From the NCBI RefSeq assembly GCF_902499075.1, contig NZ_CABVPP010000063.1, positions 1 through 38,752 on the forward strand: a stretch of DNA of 38,752 nt, written 5' to 3'. Shown here in pieces: positions 25,632 to 35,736 of this stretch (its first letter is position 1; each line of letters opens with the position of its first letter). The notes beneath the pieces are model-generated. The model saw nothing but the letters and a program-made list of their open reading frames with translations, ran no database searches and was not told where the DNA came from. A program made the position numbers and the translations under genes. This stretch comes from Burkholderia pseudomultivorans (GTDB lineage Bacteria > Pseudomonadota > Gammaproteobacteria > Burkholderiales > Burkholderiaceae).

Positions 25632-26837
25632 ATGACGAACCAACCGTGCCCGTTGCCGCTCGCCGGCGTGAAGGTGCTCGATTTCTCGCGCGTGCTCGCG
25701 GGCCCGTGGTGCGCGATGGTGCTCGCCGATTTCGGCGCGGAAGTGATCAAGGTCGAGCATCCGGCGCGCGGCGACGACACGCGCGACTGGGGGCTGCGGA
25801 TCGGCGACACCGAGACCACCTACTTCAACAGCGTGAACCGCAGCAAGCGCTCGATCTGCCTCGACCTGCAGACGGACGCAGGCCGGCGTCTCGCGCGCGA
25901 GCTGGCCGCGCAGGCCGACGTGCTGATCCACAACTTCAAGTTCGGCGGTGCGGAAAAGCTCGGCCTCGGCTACGACGCGCTCGCGGCGCTGAATCCGCGC
26001 CTCGTGCACTGCGCGATTTCCGGCTACGACCGCTCGGGCGCCGAGGCCGCTCGGCCCGGCTACGACCTCGTCGTGCAGGGCGAGGCCGGGCTGATGGCGC
26101 TGAACGGCGAGGCCGACCAGCCGCCGCTGAAGTTCGGCGTCGCGGCGGTCGACCTGTTCACCGGCATGTATTCGGCGCAGGCGATCCTCGCCGCGCTGGT
26201 CGAGCGTGAGACGACCGGGCGCGGCCGGCGCGTCGAGATGGCGCTGTTCGACTGCGGGCTGATGATCACCGCGTACTACGGGCTCGATGCGCTGCTGAAG
26301 GGCGAGGATCCGCCGCGCTACGGCAACGCGCATCCGTCGATCGTGCCGTACGGCGTGTTCGACGCGGCCGACGGCCCGCTCGTGATCACGGTCGGCAACA
26401 ACACGCAGTTCGCGCGCTTTTGCGACGTGCTCGAACGGCCCGACCTCGCCGCCGACGCTCGTTTCGTGACCAACCTCGGCCGCTCGGAAAACCGCGCCGA
26501 ACTGCTGCCCGAGCTGCGCCGCGAACTCGCGCGCCGACCGCGCGCGACGCTGCTCGCGGCGCTCGCCGAAGCGGGCATTCCGTGCGGCGAGGTGCTCGGG
26601 CTGCACGAGGCGCTGACGTCCGAGCGCGCGACACGTGCGGGGCTCGTCACGCGGCAGCCGCATCCGGTTGCGGGCGAGGTCGACGTGCTGGCGCCGCCGT
26701 ACCGGTTCGACGGCGCGCGGCTGCCGGTGCGCGGTGCGCCGCCGGTGCTCGGCGCGGACACCGAGGCGGTGCTGGGCGGCTGGCTCGGGCTGTCGGCGGA
26801 CGACGTCGCGCGGCTGCGCGCCGAGCGCGTGGTGTGA
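25632..26837 (+). CDS. CoA-transferase family III (CaiB/BaiF type)
   Basis: A 401-residue class III CoA-transferase. It moves CoA from a donor such as succinyl-CoA or acetyl-CoA to a carboxylic acid. The N-terminus has LAGVKVLDFSRVLAGPWCAM and FGAEVIKVEHPARGDDTRDW. The catalytic Asp is expected in the segment RPGYDLVVQGEAGLMALNG. The C-terminal region has CGEVLGLHEALTSERATRAG. I chose the ATG at 25632 because a GGAGGAGA ribosome site lies upstream. An in-frame ATG at 25617 would place that site inside the coding sequence. The gene closes the operon after the dehydrogenases, and it could activate the pathway's substrate to its CoA ester without ATP. The acceptor acid cannot be told from the sequence. 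Confidence 0.88.
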   Translation: MTNQPCPLPLAGVKVLDFSRVLAGPWCAMVLADFGAEVIKVEHPARGDDTRDWGLRIGDTETTYFNSVNRSKRSICLDLQTDAGRRLARELAAQADVLIHNFKFGGAEKLGLGYDALAALNPRLVHCAISGYDRSGAEAARPGYDLVVQGEAGLMALNGEADQPPLKFGVAAVDLFTGMYSAQAILAALVERETTGRGRRVEMALFDCGLMITAYYGLDALLKGEDPPRYGNAHPSIVPYGVFDAADGPLVITVGNNTQFARFCDVLERPDLAADARFVTNLGRSENRAELLPELRRELARRPRATLLAALAEAGIPCGEVLGLHEALTSERATRAGLVTRQPHPVAGEVDVLAPPYRFDGARLPVRGAPPVLGADTEAVLGGWLGLSADDVARLRAERVV

Positions 26838-26949
26838 CGGCCGCACGGCCTTCCGGATCGGTTTACCGCCGCGGCGCGGGCGGAGCGGTTCGCGCGCCGG
26901 CCCACCACGATACGTCCGTCGCATGGGACGACGGGCGAAAGGAGACACC

Positions 26950-27255
26950 ATGGAGCTTTCCGTCATCGAATCGGTCACGGCGCGCCGCGACTACCAGCAG
27001 CTCGTACGCGCGCGGCGCCGCTTCAGCTTCGTGCTGACGGCGCTGATGATCGCCACCTACTACGGCTTCATCCTGCTCGTCGCGCTCGCGCCGCACGTGC
27101 TCGCCGCGCCGCTGTACCGCGGCGCGACGACGACGGTCGGGATCGTCGCGGGCGTCGCGATCATTGCGATCGCGATCGGCCTGACCGCGTGCTACGTGCT
27201 GCGCGCGAATCGTGCGTTCGACCGCCGGGTCGACGCGATCCTCGGACGCACTTGA
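26950..27255 (+). CDS. DUF485 family small membrane protein
   Basis: A 101-residue inner-membrane protein of the DUF485 (YjcH) family. Two transmembrane helices are clear: FSFVLTALMIATYYGFILLV and, after a short loop, VGIVAGVAIIAIAIGLTACY. A basic stretch RARRRF precedes the first. The ATG at 26950 has a GGAGAC ribosome site. The next gene, an ActP-like symporter, follows 11 bases downstream, and this pair is very common (yjcH-actP in E. coli). The protein may be an accessory subunit of the symporter, but its role is not settled. The 112 bases before it show no strong promoter or terminator, so read-through from the CoA-transferase gene is possible. Confidence 0.85.
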   Translation: MELSVIESVTARRDYQQLVRARRRFSFVLTALMIATYYGFILLVALAPHVLAAPLYRGATTTVGIVAGVAIIAIAIGLTACYVLRANRAFDRRVDAILGRT

Positions 27256-27266
27256 CGGAGGCCGCG

Positions 27267-28952
27267 ATGCGACGTTCATCCATAGCGCTCGGCGCATTTT
27301 TCACGTTGCTTTGCAGCGCCGCCCATGCGGTCTCGGTGGCGGGCCCGATGCCCGACCGGGTCGAGCTGAATCCGGTCGCGATCGCGATGTTCTTCGCGTT
27401 CGTGTTCGCGACGCTCGCGCTGACGCGCTGGGCCGCGCGGCGCACGCGCTCGACGCGCGACTTCTATACGGCGGGCGGCGGCATCACCGGCCTGCAGAAC
27501 GGGCTCGCGATCGCGGGCGACTACATGTCGGCCGCGTCGTTCCTCGGCTTGTCGGGGATGGTGTTCATGTTCGGCTTCGACGGGCTGATCTATTCGATCG
27601 GCTTTCTGGTCGGCTGGCCGTTCGTGATGTTCCTGATCGCCGAGCCGCTGCGCAACCTCGGCAAGTTCACGTTCGTCGACGTCGTCGCGTACCGCTTCGC
27701 GCAGCGGCCGATCCGGCTGCTCACGTCCGCGAACGCGCTGACGATCGTCGTGCTGTACCTGGTCGTGCAGATGGTCGGCGCGGGCAAGCTGATCCAGCTG
27801 CTGTTCGGGCTGTCGTACGGCGCCGCCGAGCTGATCGTCGGCGTGCTGATGGTCGTCTACGTGTTCTTCGGCGGGATGACGGCCACCACCTGGGTGCAGG
27901 TGATCAAGGCGGTGCTGCTGCTGTGCGGCGCGACGCTGCTCGCGTTGCTCGCGCTCGGCGAGTTCGGGTTCAGCGTCGACGAGATGTTTCGCCGCGCGGT
28001 GGCCGTGCATCCGGGCGCGCTCGGGATCATGGGCCCCGGCAAGCTGATCCGCGACCCGGCCAACGCGCTGTCGCTCGGCATCGCGCTGATGTTCGGCACC
28101 GCGGGCTTCCCGCACATCCTGATGCGCTTCTTCACGGTGCCGAACGCGAGGGAGGCGCGCAAGTCGGTGCTGTATGCGACCGGCTTCATCGGCTACTTCT
28201 ACCTGCTGACCTTCGTGATCGGCTTCTCGGCGATCGTGCTGCTCGCGCAGCATCCGGAATTCTTCCGGCTCGGCGCGGACGGCACCTTCAACCTGACGCG
28301 CGACCTGCTCGGCGGTTCGAACATGGTGGCGGTGAAGCTCGCGCAGGCGGTCGGCGGCAACGGGTTCTACGGGTTCATCGCGGCCGTCACGTTCGCGACG
28401 ATCCTCGCGGTGGTCGCCGGGCTGACGCTCGCCGGCGCGACGACCATCTCGCACGACCTGTACGCGCAGATGTGGGCGCGCGGCAAGCCCGACGAGCGGC
28501 TCGAGATGCGCATCTCGCGCGCGGCGACGATCGGCCTGTCGGCGGTCGCGATCGGGCTGTCGATCCTGTTCGAGCACGTGAACGTCGCGTTCATGGTCGG
28601 TCTCGTCGCGGCGGTGGCCGCCAGCGCGAATTTCCCGGTGCTCGCGATGTCGATCTTCTGGCGCGGGATGACGACGCGCGGCGCGGTGCTCGGCGGCGGC
28701 CTCGGCCTCGCGTCGGCCGTCGTGCTCACGGTATTGTCGAAGTCGGTGTGGGTCGACGTGCTGCATCACGCGCATGCGCCGGTGTTCCTCGATAACCCGG
28801 CGCTGGTCTCGGTGCCGCTCGCATTCGTCGGGATCGTGCTGGGCTCGCTCGCGGACCGCAGCGAGCGCGCGCGGCGCGAGCGCGACGCCTTCGCGCAGCA
28901 GGAGTTCTACGCGCAGACGGGCGTGCTTGCCGGGCAGGCCGTGCAGCACTGA
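27267..28952 (+). CDS. actP: Sodium/solute symporter, ActP-like (cation acetate symporter)
   Basis: A 561-residue sodium:solute symporter in the inner membrane. It has a cleavable signal-like start (ALGAFFTLLCSAAHA), then about 13 transmembrane helices. Family signatures include RSTRDFYTAGGGITGLQNGL, AIAGDYMSAASFLGLSG and GTAGFPHILMRFFTV. Acetate, and perhaps propionate or glycolate, are the expected substrates; ActP proteins import short carboxylates with a cation. It is preceded by a DUF485 gene and followed by a strong terminator at 28971-28998. Nearby enzymes for CoA transfer and beta-oxidation make a carboxylate substrate attractive. The specific substrate is inferred from the family only. 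The ATG at 27267 has a GGAG site upstream. Confidence 0.87.
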   Translation: MRRSSIALGAFFTLLCSAAHAVSVAGPMPDRVELNPVAIAMFFAFVFATLALTRWAARRTRSTRDFYTAGGGITGLQNGLAIAGDYMSAASFLGLSGMVFMFGFDGLIYSIGFLVGWPFVMFLIAEPLRNLGKFTFVDVVAYRFAQRPIRLLTSANALTIVVLYLVVQMVGAGKLIQLLFGLSYGAAELIVGVLMVVYVFFGGMTATTWVQVIKAVLLLCGATLLALLALGEFGFSVDEMFRRAVAVHPGALGIMGPGKLIRDPANALSLGIALMFGTAGFPHILMRFFTVPNAREARKSVLYATGFIGYFYLLTFVIGFSAIVLLAQHPEFFRLGADGTFNLTRDLLGGSNMVAVKLAQAVGGNGFYGFIAAVTFATILAVVAGLTLAGATTISHDLYAQMWARGKPDERLEMRISRAATIGLSAVAIGLSILFEHVNVAFMVGLVAAVAASANFPVLAMSIFWRGMTTRGAVLGGGLGLASAVVLTVLSKSVWVDVLHHAHAPVFLDNPALVSVPLAFVGIVLGSLADRSERARRERDAFAQQEFYAQTGVLAGQAVQH

Positions 28953-28970
28953 TTCGTCCGATCAAACGCC

Positions 28971-28998
28971 GCATCCGTCCGGATCGCCGGACGGATGC
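28971..28998 (+). terminator. Strong hairpin terminator after the actP gene
   Basis: A perfect 12-bp stem (GCATCCGTCCGG with CCGGACGGATGC) and a tetraloop ATCG, followed by TTTCC. It is placed 18 bases after the symporter stop and should end the transcript ahead of the dctA control region. Confidence 0.8.
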
Positions 28999-29003
28999 TT
29001 TCC

Positions 29004-29079
29004 GGATTTCCGGAATCCCGGATTTCCTTGCATGCCGCATGACGGGAAATACAATGAAAACAACGGCTTGAGGGATTTC
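29004..29079. promoter_or_regulatory. GGATTTC repeats upstream of dctA, possible activator sites
   Basis: GGATTTC occurs at 29004-29010, 29020-29026 and 29073-29079. The first two sit in a nearly palindromic block (GGATTTCCGGAATCC) about 65-85 bases upstream of the sigma54-type promoter. That spacing fits enhancer-binding sites for a DctD-type activator. Only the repeats are seen directly. Confidence 0.4.
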
Positions 29080-29086
29080 GGGAAGC

Positions 29087-29102
29087 TGGCATCGACCTTG
29101 CA
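29087..29102 (+). promoter_or_regulatory. Sigma54-type promoter of dctA
   Basis: TGGCATCGACCTTGCA matches the sigma54 consensus TGGCACG-N4-TTGCA at the invariant GG and GC positions, with correct spacing and two mismatches (bases 6 and 7). It lies about 205 bases before dctA, and the enhancer-binding protein DctD is encoded downstream. This is a strong prediction of nitrogen- or carbon-linked sigma54 control. Confidence 0.7.
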
Positions 29103-29157
29103 ATATAAAACGCACGGCCGCCCTTCGGCCTCAACTACTACAGCAAGGAGACAACCG

Positions 29158-29193
29158 ATGACCCACGCCTTCCTTTCCCCCCGGATGTCCTGA
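29158..29193 (+). CDS. Putative 11-residue leader peptide upstream of dctA
   Basis: An ATG at 29158 opens an 11-residue frame, MTHAFLSPRMS, ending in TGA. It has a very good ribosome site (AAGGAGAC) at standard spacing, better than that of dctA itself. It lies about 45 bases into the predicted sigma54 transcript. A perfect 11-bp hairpin follows at 29220-29259, and dctA starts 113 bases after the TGA. The peptide has no run of one amino acid, so classical attenuation by a charged tRNA is not obvious. Its conservation is unknown. It may be regulatory or chance. Confidence 0.45.
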   Translation: MTHAFLSPRMS

Positions 29194-29219
29194 GGCATCG
29201 CTTGTTGCGGCACGGCAGC

Positions 29220-29259
29220 CGCGCGGGCGAGTGCGTTTCCCCTGACATTCGCCCGCGCG
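29220..29259 (+). promoter_or_regulatory. Hairpin between leader ORF and dctA
   Basis: CGCGCGGGCGA (29220-29230) pairs perfectly with TCGCCCGCGCG (29249-29259) across an 18-base loop. It stands between the short leader ORF and the dctA start and could control read-through, message stability or ribosome access. There is no T-run after it, so it is not a normal intrinsic terminator. Confidence 0.5.
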
Positions 29260-29306
29260 CGTGACGCCGTTTCCACCGGCTCACCCATCCTTCATCAGGA
29301 ACCATC

Positions 29307-30596
29307 GTGAAGAAGAAACCCATCTACAAAGTGCTCTATGTGCAGGTGATCTTCGCCATCGTCGTCGGCGTGATCCTCGGCCACTACTATCCGTCGCTCG
29401 CCACCGAGATGAAGCCGCTCGGCGACGGCTTCATCAAGCTGATCAAGATGGTGATCGGGCCGATCATCTTCTGTACGGTCGTGACCGGTATCGCCGGCAT
29501 GGAGGACATGAAGAAGGTCGGGCGCGTCGGCGGCAAGGCGCTGCTGTACTTCGAGATCGTGTCGACCTTCGCGCTGCTGCTCGGCCTCGCGGCCACGCAC
29601 ATCCTGCGTCCGGGCGTCGGCTTCAACATCGATCCGGCGACGCTCGACGGCAAGGCCGTCGCGTCGTACGCGGCGAAGGCGCACGGCCAGTCGACGGTCG
29701 ACTTCCTGATGCACATCATCCCGAACACGATGGTCGATGCGTTCGCGCAGGGCGAGATCCTGCAGATCCTGCTGATCGCGCTGCTGTTCGGCAGCGTGCT
29801 CGCGCACCTCGGCGAGCGCGGCAAGGTCGTCACCGACTTCATCGACGGGCTCACGCGCGTGCTGTTCGGCATCGTGCACATCGTCACGAAGCTCGCGCCG
29901 ATCGGCGCGTTCGGCGCGATGGCGTTCACGATCGGCAAGTACGGCGTCGGCTCGCTGGTGCCGCTGCTGAAGCTGATCGGCACGTTCTACCTGACCTCGG
30001 TCGTGTTCGTGCTGGTCGTGCTCGGCGCGATCGCGCGCTTCACCGGCTTCTCGATCATCCGCTTCGTGTCCTACATCAAGGAAGAGCTGCTGATCGTGCT
30101 CGGCACCAGCTCGTCGGAAGCCGCGCTGCCGCAGCTGATGGAGAAGCTCGAGAAGGCCGGCTGCTCGCGTTCGGTGGTCGGCCTCGTGGTGCCGACCGGC
30201 TATTCGTTCAACCTCGACGGCACCAACATCTACATGACGATGGCCGTGCTGTTCATCGCGCAGGCGACCAACATCGAACTGACGTGGATGCAGCAGCTCA
30301 CGCTGCTCGCGGTCGCGATGCTGACGTCGAAGGGCGCGAGCGGCGTCACCGGCGCGGGCTTCATCACGCTCGCCGCGACGCTCGCCGTCGTGCCGACCAT
30401 CCCGCTGTCGGGCATGGTGCTGATCCTCGGCATCGACCGCTTCATGAGCGAGTGCCGCGCGCTGACCAACATCGTCGGCAACGGCGTCGCGACGGTCGTC
30501 GTGTCGGCGTGGGAGAAGGAGCTCGACCGCGCGAAGCTGCGCCAGGCGCTGAAGGGCGGTGGCGAGGTCGCGACGACCGAGACGGCCGGCGTCTGA
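29307..30596 (+). CDS. dctA: C4-dicarboxylate:cation symporter DctA
   Basis: A 429-residue inner-membrane transporter of the DAACS family, importing succinate, fumarate and malate with protons or sodium. Conserved segments include [20 protein letters not shown] near the start, [38 protein letters not shown] and [17 protein letters not shown], the core substrate-binding motifs of DctA. The start is a GTG at 29307 with AGGA eight bases upstream. The control region has a sigma54-type promoter, upstream repeats, a leader ORF and a hairpin. The genes for the DctB sensor and the DctD activator follow, completing the usual regulatory circuit. The length is normal for the family and nothing is truncated. 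Confidence 0.94.
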   Translation: MKKKPIYKVLYVQVIFAIVVGVILGHYYPSLATEMKPLGDGFIKLIKMVIGPIIFCTVVTGIAGMEDMKKVGRVGGKALLYFEIVSTFALLLGLAATHILRPGVGFNIDPATLDGKAVASYAAKAHGQSTVDFLMHIIPNTMVDAFAQGEILQILLIALLFGSVLAHLGERGKVVTDFIDGLTRVLFGIVHIVTKLAPIGAFGAMAFTIGKYGVGSLVPLLKLIGTFYLTSVVFVLVVLGAIARFTGFSIIRFVSYIKEELLIVLGTSSSEAALPQLMEKLEKAGCSRSVVGLVVPTGYSFNLDGTNIYMTMAVLFIAQATNIELTWMQQLTLLAVAMLTSKGASGVTGAGFITLAATLAVVPTIPLSGMVLILGIDRFMSECRALTNIVGNGVATVVVSAWEKELDRAKLRQALKGGGEVATTETAGV

Positions 30597-30702
30597 CGCG
30601 ATGAAGGAGCAGGCGGCACCGCCCGCGGGCGGCGCGCCGCGCGGCGGCGATCGGGGGGCCTATGACACAATAGGCGATCCGCATCGCCAGGAAGTCTCGA
30701 CC

Positions 30703-32598
<1,896 letters not shown>

Positions 32599-32698
32599 GC
32601 GCGAGTTCGCCGCGGCCCGACCGATCGCGGTCCGGTCTGCATCAACGACGCCGCGCGTGCGACGCTGCCGCGCGGCCCGCCAGGAGCAAGGGAATACG

Positions 32699-34054
<1,356 letters not shown>

Positions 34055-34061
34055 AAAGCAA

Positions 34062-34099
34062 ACGGACCGCAGGACCGGGTGTCCGGTCGTGCGGTCCGT
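34062..34099 (-). terminator. Two-tier hairpin terminator between dctD and the TlpA gene
   Basis: An outer 10-bp stem (ACGGACCGCA with TGCGGTCCGT) encloses, after a single G-G mismatch, a 6-bp stem (GACCGG with CCGGTC) with a GTGT loop. On the minus strand the structure is followed by TTTGCTTTTC, so it is a good intrinsic terminator for the TlpA gene. It may also help end the dctD transcript from the other side, but without a U-run. Confidence 0.75.
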
Positions 34100-34136
34100 G
34101 GCGCGGGTGCGTGTCCGGCGCGTTCGGGCCGGGCGC

Positions 34137-34670
34137 TCAGGCCGCGTTGCCGTCGAGCGCCTTCTTGAGCAGCGCGTCGAGTTCCGCGAACTGCGGTGCG
34201 CCGACGTAGCGCTTCAGGATCTTGCCGTCCTTGTCGACGACGAAGGTCGTCGGCGTGAGCTGCACGTTGCCGAACTGCTTCGCGACGCTGCCGTCGTCGA
34301 GCGCGACCTTGAACGGCAACTGGCGCGTCTGCGCGTAGTTCGCGACGTACATCGGCGGATCGTAGTTCATCGCAACCGCGACGAAATCCAGCCCCTGACC
34401 CTTGAAGCGGTTATAGGTCTCGACCATCTGCGGCATTTCCTGCATGCAGGTCGCGCAGCTCGTCGCCCAGAAGTTCACGAGGTAGACCTTGCCCTTGAGA
34501 TCGCCGGCCGTCGACACTTTCTGGCCCGACAGCAGCGTGAACGTTGCGTCCGGCACGCTGGACTTGCCGTTGAACGCAAAGAAGCCCGCGACGGCGATGG
34601 CCGCGACGATCACGGCGGCGGCGATGTAGCGGACCGGGCTGTGGCCCTGGACGGGAGGCGTGGTGTTCAT
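34137..34670 (-). CDS. TlpA/ResA-family thiol-disulfide oxidoreductase
   Basis: A 177-residue membrane-anchored thioredoxin-like protein. One N-terminal helix (YIAAAVIVAAIAVAGFFAF) places the rest in the periplasm. The redox motif is CATC with Cys72 and Cys75 in NFWATSCATCMQEMP. The cis-Pro region LTPTTFVVDKDGKIL and YVGAPQFAELDALL follow. TlpA/ResA proteins keep cytochrome c or similar proteins reduced, or supply electrons in the periplasm. No cytochrome gene is adjacent, so the partner is unknown. The gene is divergent from a small lipoprotein gene and ends at a two-tier terminator shared with dctD. The family call is firm, the exact function is not. Confidence 0.9.
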   Translation of the reverse strand: MNTTPPVQGHSPVRYIAAAVIVAAIAVAGFFAFNGKSSVPDATFTLLSGQKVSTAGDLKGKVYLVNFWATSCATCMQEMPQMVETYNRFKGQGLDFVAVAMNYDPPMYVANYAQTRQLPFKVALDDGSVAKQFGNVQLTPTTFVVDKDGKILKRYVGAPQFAELDALLKKALDGNAA

Positions 34671-34832
34671 CTGCGGGGCTCTCGGAGTCGGACGATGACG
34701 CGAAACGATACAAAGGACGTCGAAATTCGGCGCCTATTTTAGCGCGAATGCGGCGTGTGCACCGGTGGCCGCCGCGCATCCCCGTCGTTCCGTTCGACGC
34801 ATAATGGGCGTTTTGCCTGCCCGATCCGCACC

Positions 34833-35405
34833 ATGCCGAAGGAATTCGCCGATTCGCTGCGTCCCCTTTTTATCCCGCTGCGGCGCTTCGTCGCACTTGC
34901 GTGCGCGAGCGTCGCGCTGGCCGCGTGTACGCCGTCGTTCGACTGGCGCACGCTGCACAACGACGCCGGCTATACGATCGACCTGCCTGCGAAGCCGACC
35001 GTCGAAGACCAGCCGGTCACGATCGGCGGCACGTCGATGCCGATGCGGATGCAGGCCGCGCACGTGGACGGTGAGGTATTCGCGGTCGGCACGCTGACAC
35101 TGCCCGACGACCGCGACGACACGCGCCGGGCCGCGCTCGATTTCCTGCGAACGGGGCTGTCGCGCAACCTCGAAGGCGCGCCGCAGATGGCCGCGGTGTC
35201 CGTGCCGCTCGCGGCCGGCGGTGCGGTGAACGGGCTCGAGCTGCGTGTCGCCGGTGCGGCGGCCGGCGGCGATCGCGCGCGCAAGACGATCGTCGCGCGC
35301 TTCGTGGCGCGCGGCCGGCATGCGTATCAGGCGGTGGTGATCGCCGACGGGCCGCTCGCGCAGGAGCAGCTCGACCAGTTCTTCGGCTCGTTCAAGCTCG
35401 ACTGA
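34833..35405 (+). CDS. Small putative lipoprotein of unknown function
   Basis: A 190-residue exported protein of no recognised function. The signal, preceded by LRPLFIPLRRF, ends in the lipobox ALAAC, so it is probably lipidated. The mature part begins TPSFDWRTLHNDAGYTIDLP and continues with PMRMQAAHVDGEVFAVGTLT. It looks like one alpha/beta domain ending in QEQLDQFFGSFKLD. Proteins of this size with a YxIDLPAKP opening are common in Burkholderia and related genera but are described only as hypothetical. I chose the ATG at 34833 because it gives the normal lipoprotein signal; the longer frame upstream is Arg-rich. A CATAAT lies 29 bases before the ATG, a candidate -10 box. There is no strong ribosome site. 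Confidence 0.75.
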   Translation: MPKEFADSLRPLFIPLRRFVALACASVALAACTPSFDWRTLHNDAGYTIDLPAKPTVEDQPVTIGGTSMPMRMQAAHVDGEVFAVGTLTLPDDRDDTRRAALDFLRTGLSRNLEGAPQMAAVSVPLAAGGAVNGLELRVAGAAAGGDRARKTIVARFVARGRHAYQAVVIADGPLAQEQLDQFFGSFKLD

Positions 35406-35736
35406 CGGCGGCGGCGGGGCGCTCTGACTCGATGTGACAACTGAAAGTTCATTCGCAGCTTTCGACGCTAATCGCCGGATTTTGCGGGGGTTTTTCAGCT
35501 ATCCACAACGCGTGTGGATAACTTTGTGGAAAGATTGCCCGAATCGGCCGCGAAGCCGCGCCGGACGGCCTTCCGGCCCGTTCGGGGGTTTGTCCGGGTT
35601 TACGGAAAAGTCAATAAAAACAACGGGATGCGAATTTCGCTTCCGACCGTGCGCGACGAGCCGCGATTCGGGGCTGGATGCGTGGAATTGTGCATAAGTC
35701 AAGTCTTGACAGGCGGATTTTGTCCTAAGAGGCACT
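35406..35736. other. Convergent intergenic region with inverted DnaA boxes
   Basis: This 331-base gap lies between the 3' ends of two convergent genes. It has an AT-richer core around 35440-35540 and contains an inverted pair of DnaA-type boxes: CTATCCACA at 35499-35507 and TGTGGATAA at 35513-35521, separated by ACGCG. The second is a perfect DnaA box (TTATCCACA on the minus strand). Another small dyad, GTCAAGTCTTGAC, lies at 35698-35710. An open frame at 35434-35697 has no ribosome site or known domain and is probably not a gene. Confidence 0.45.

Noticed and set aside
35499-35521. Chromosomal replication origin
   Set aside because: Only two DnaA boxes, no AT-rich unwinding tract and no dnaA, dnaN or parAB neighbours. 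Kept only as a DnaA-site finding.
35434-35697. 87-codon open frame with a GTG start in the convergent gap
   Set aside because: No ribosome site, no recognised domain, and it runs across the DnaA boxes. Chance is more likely.
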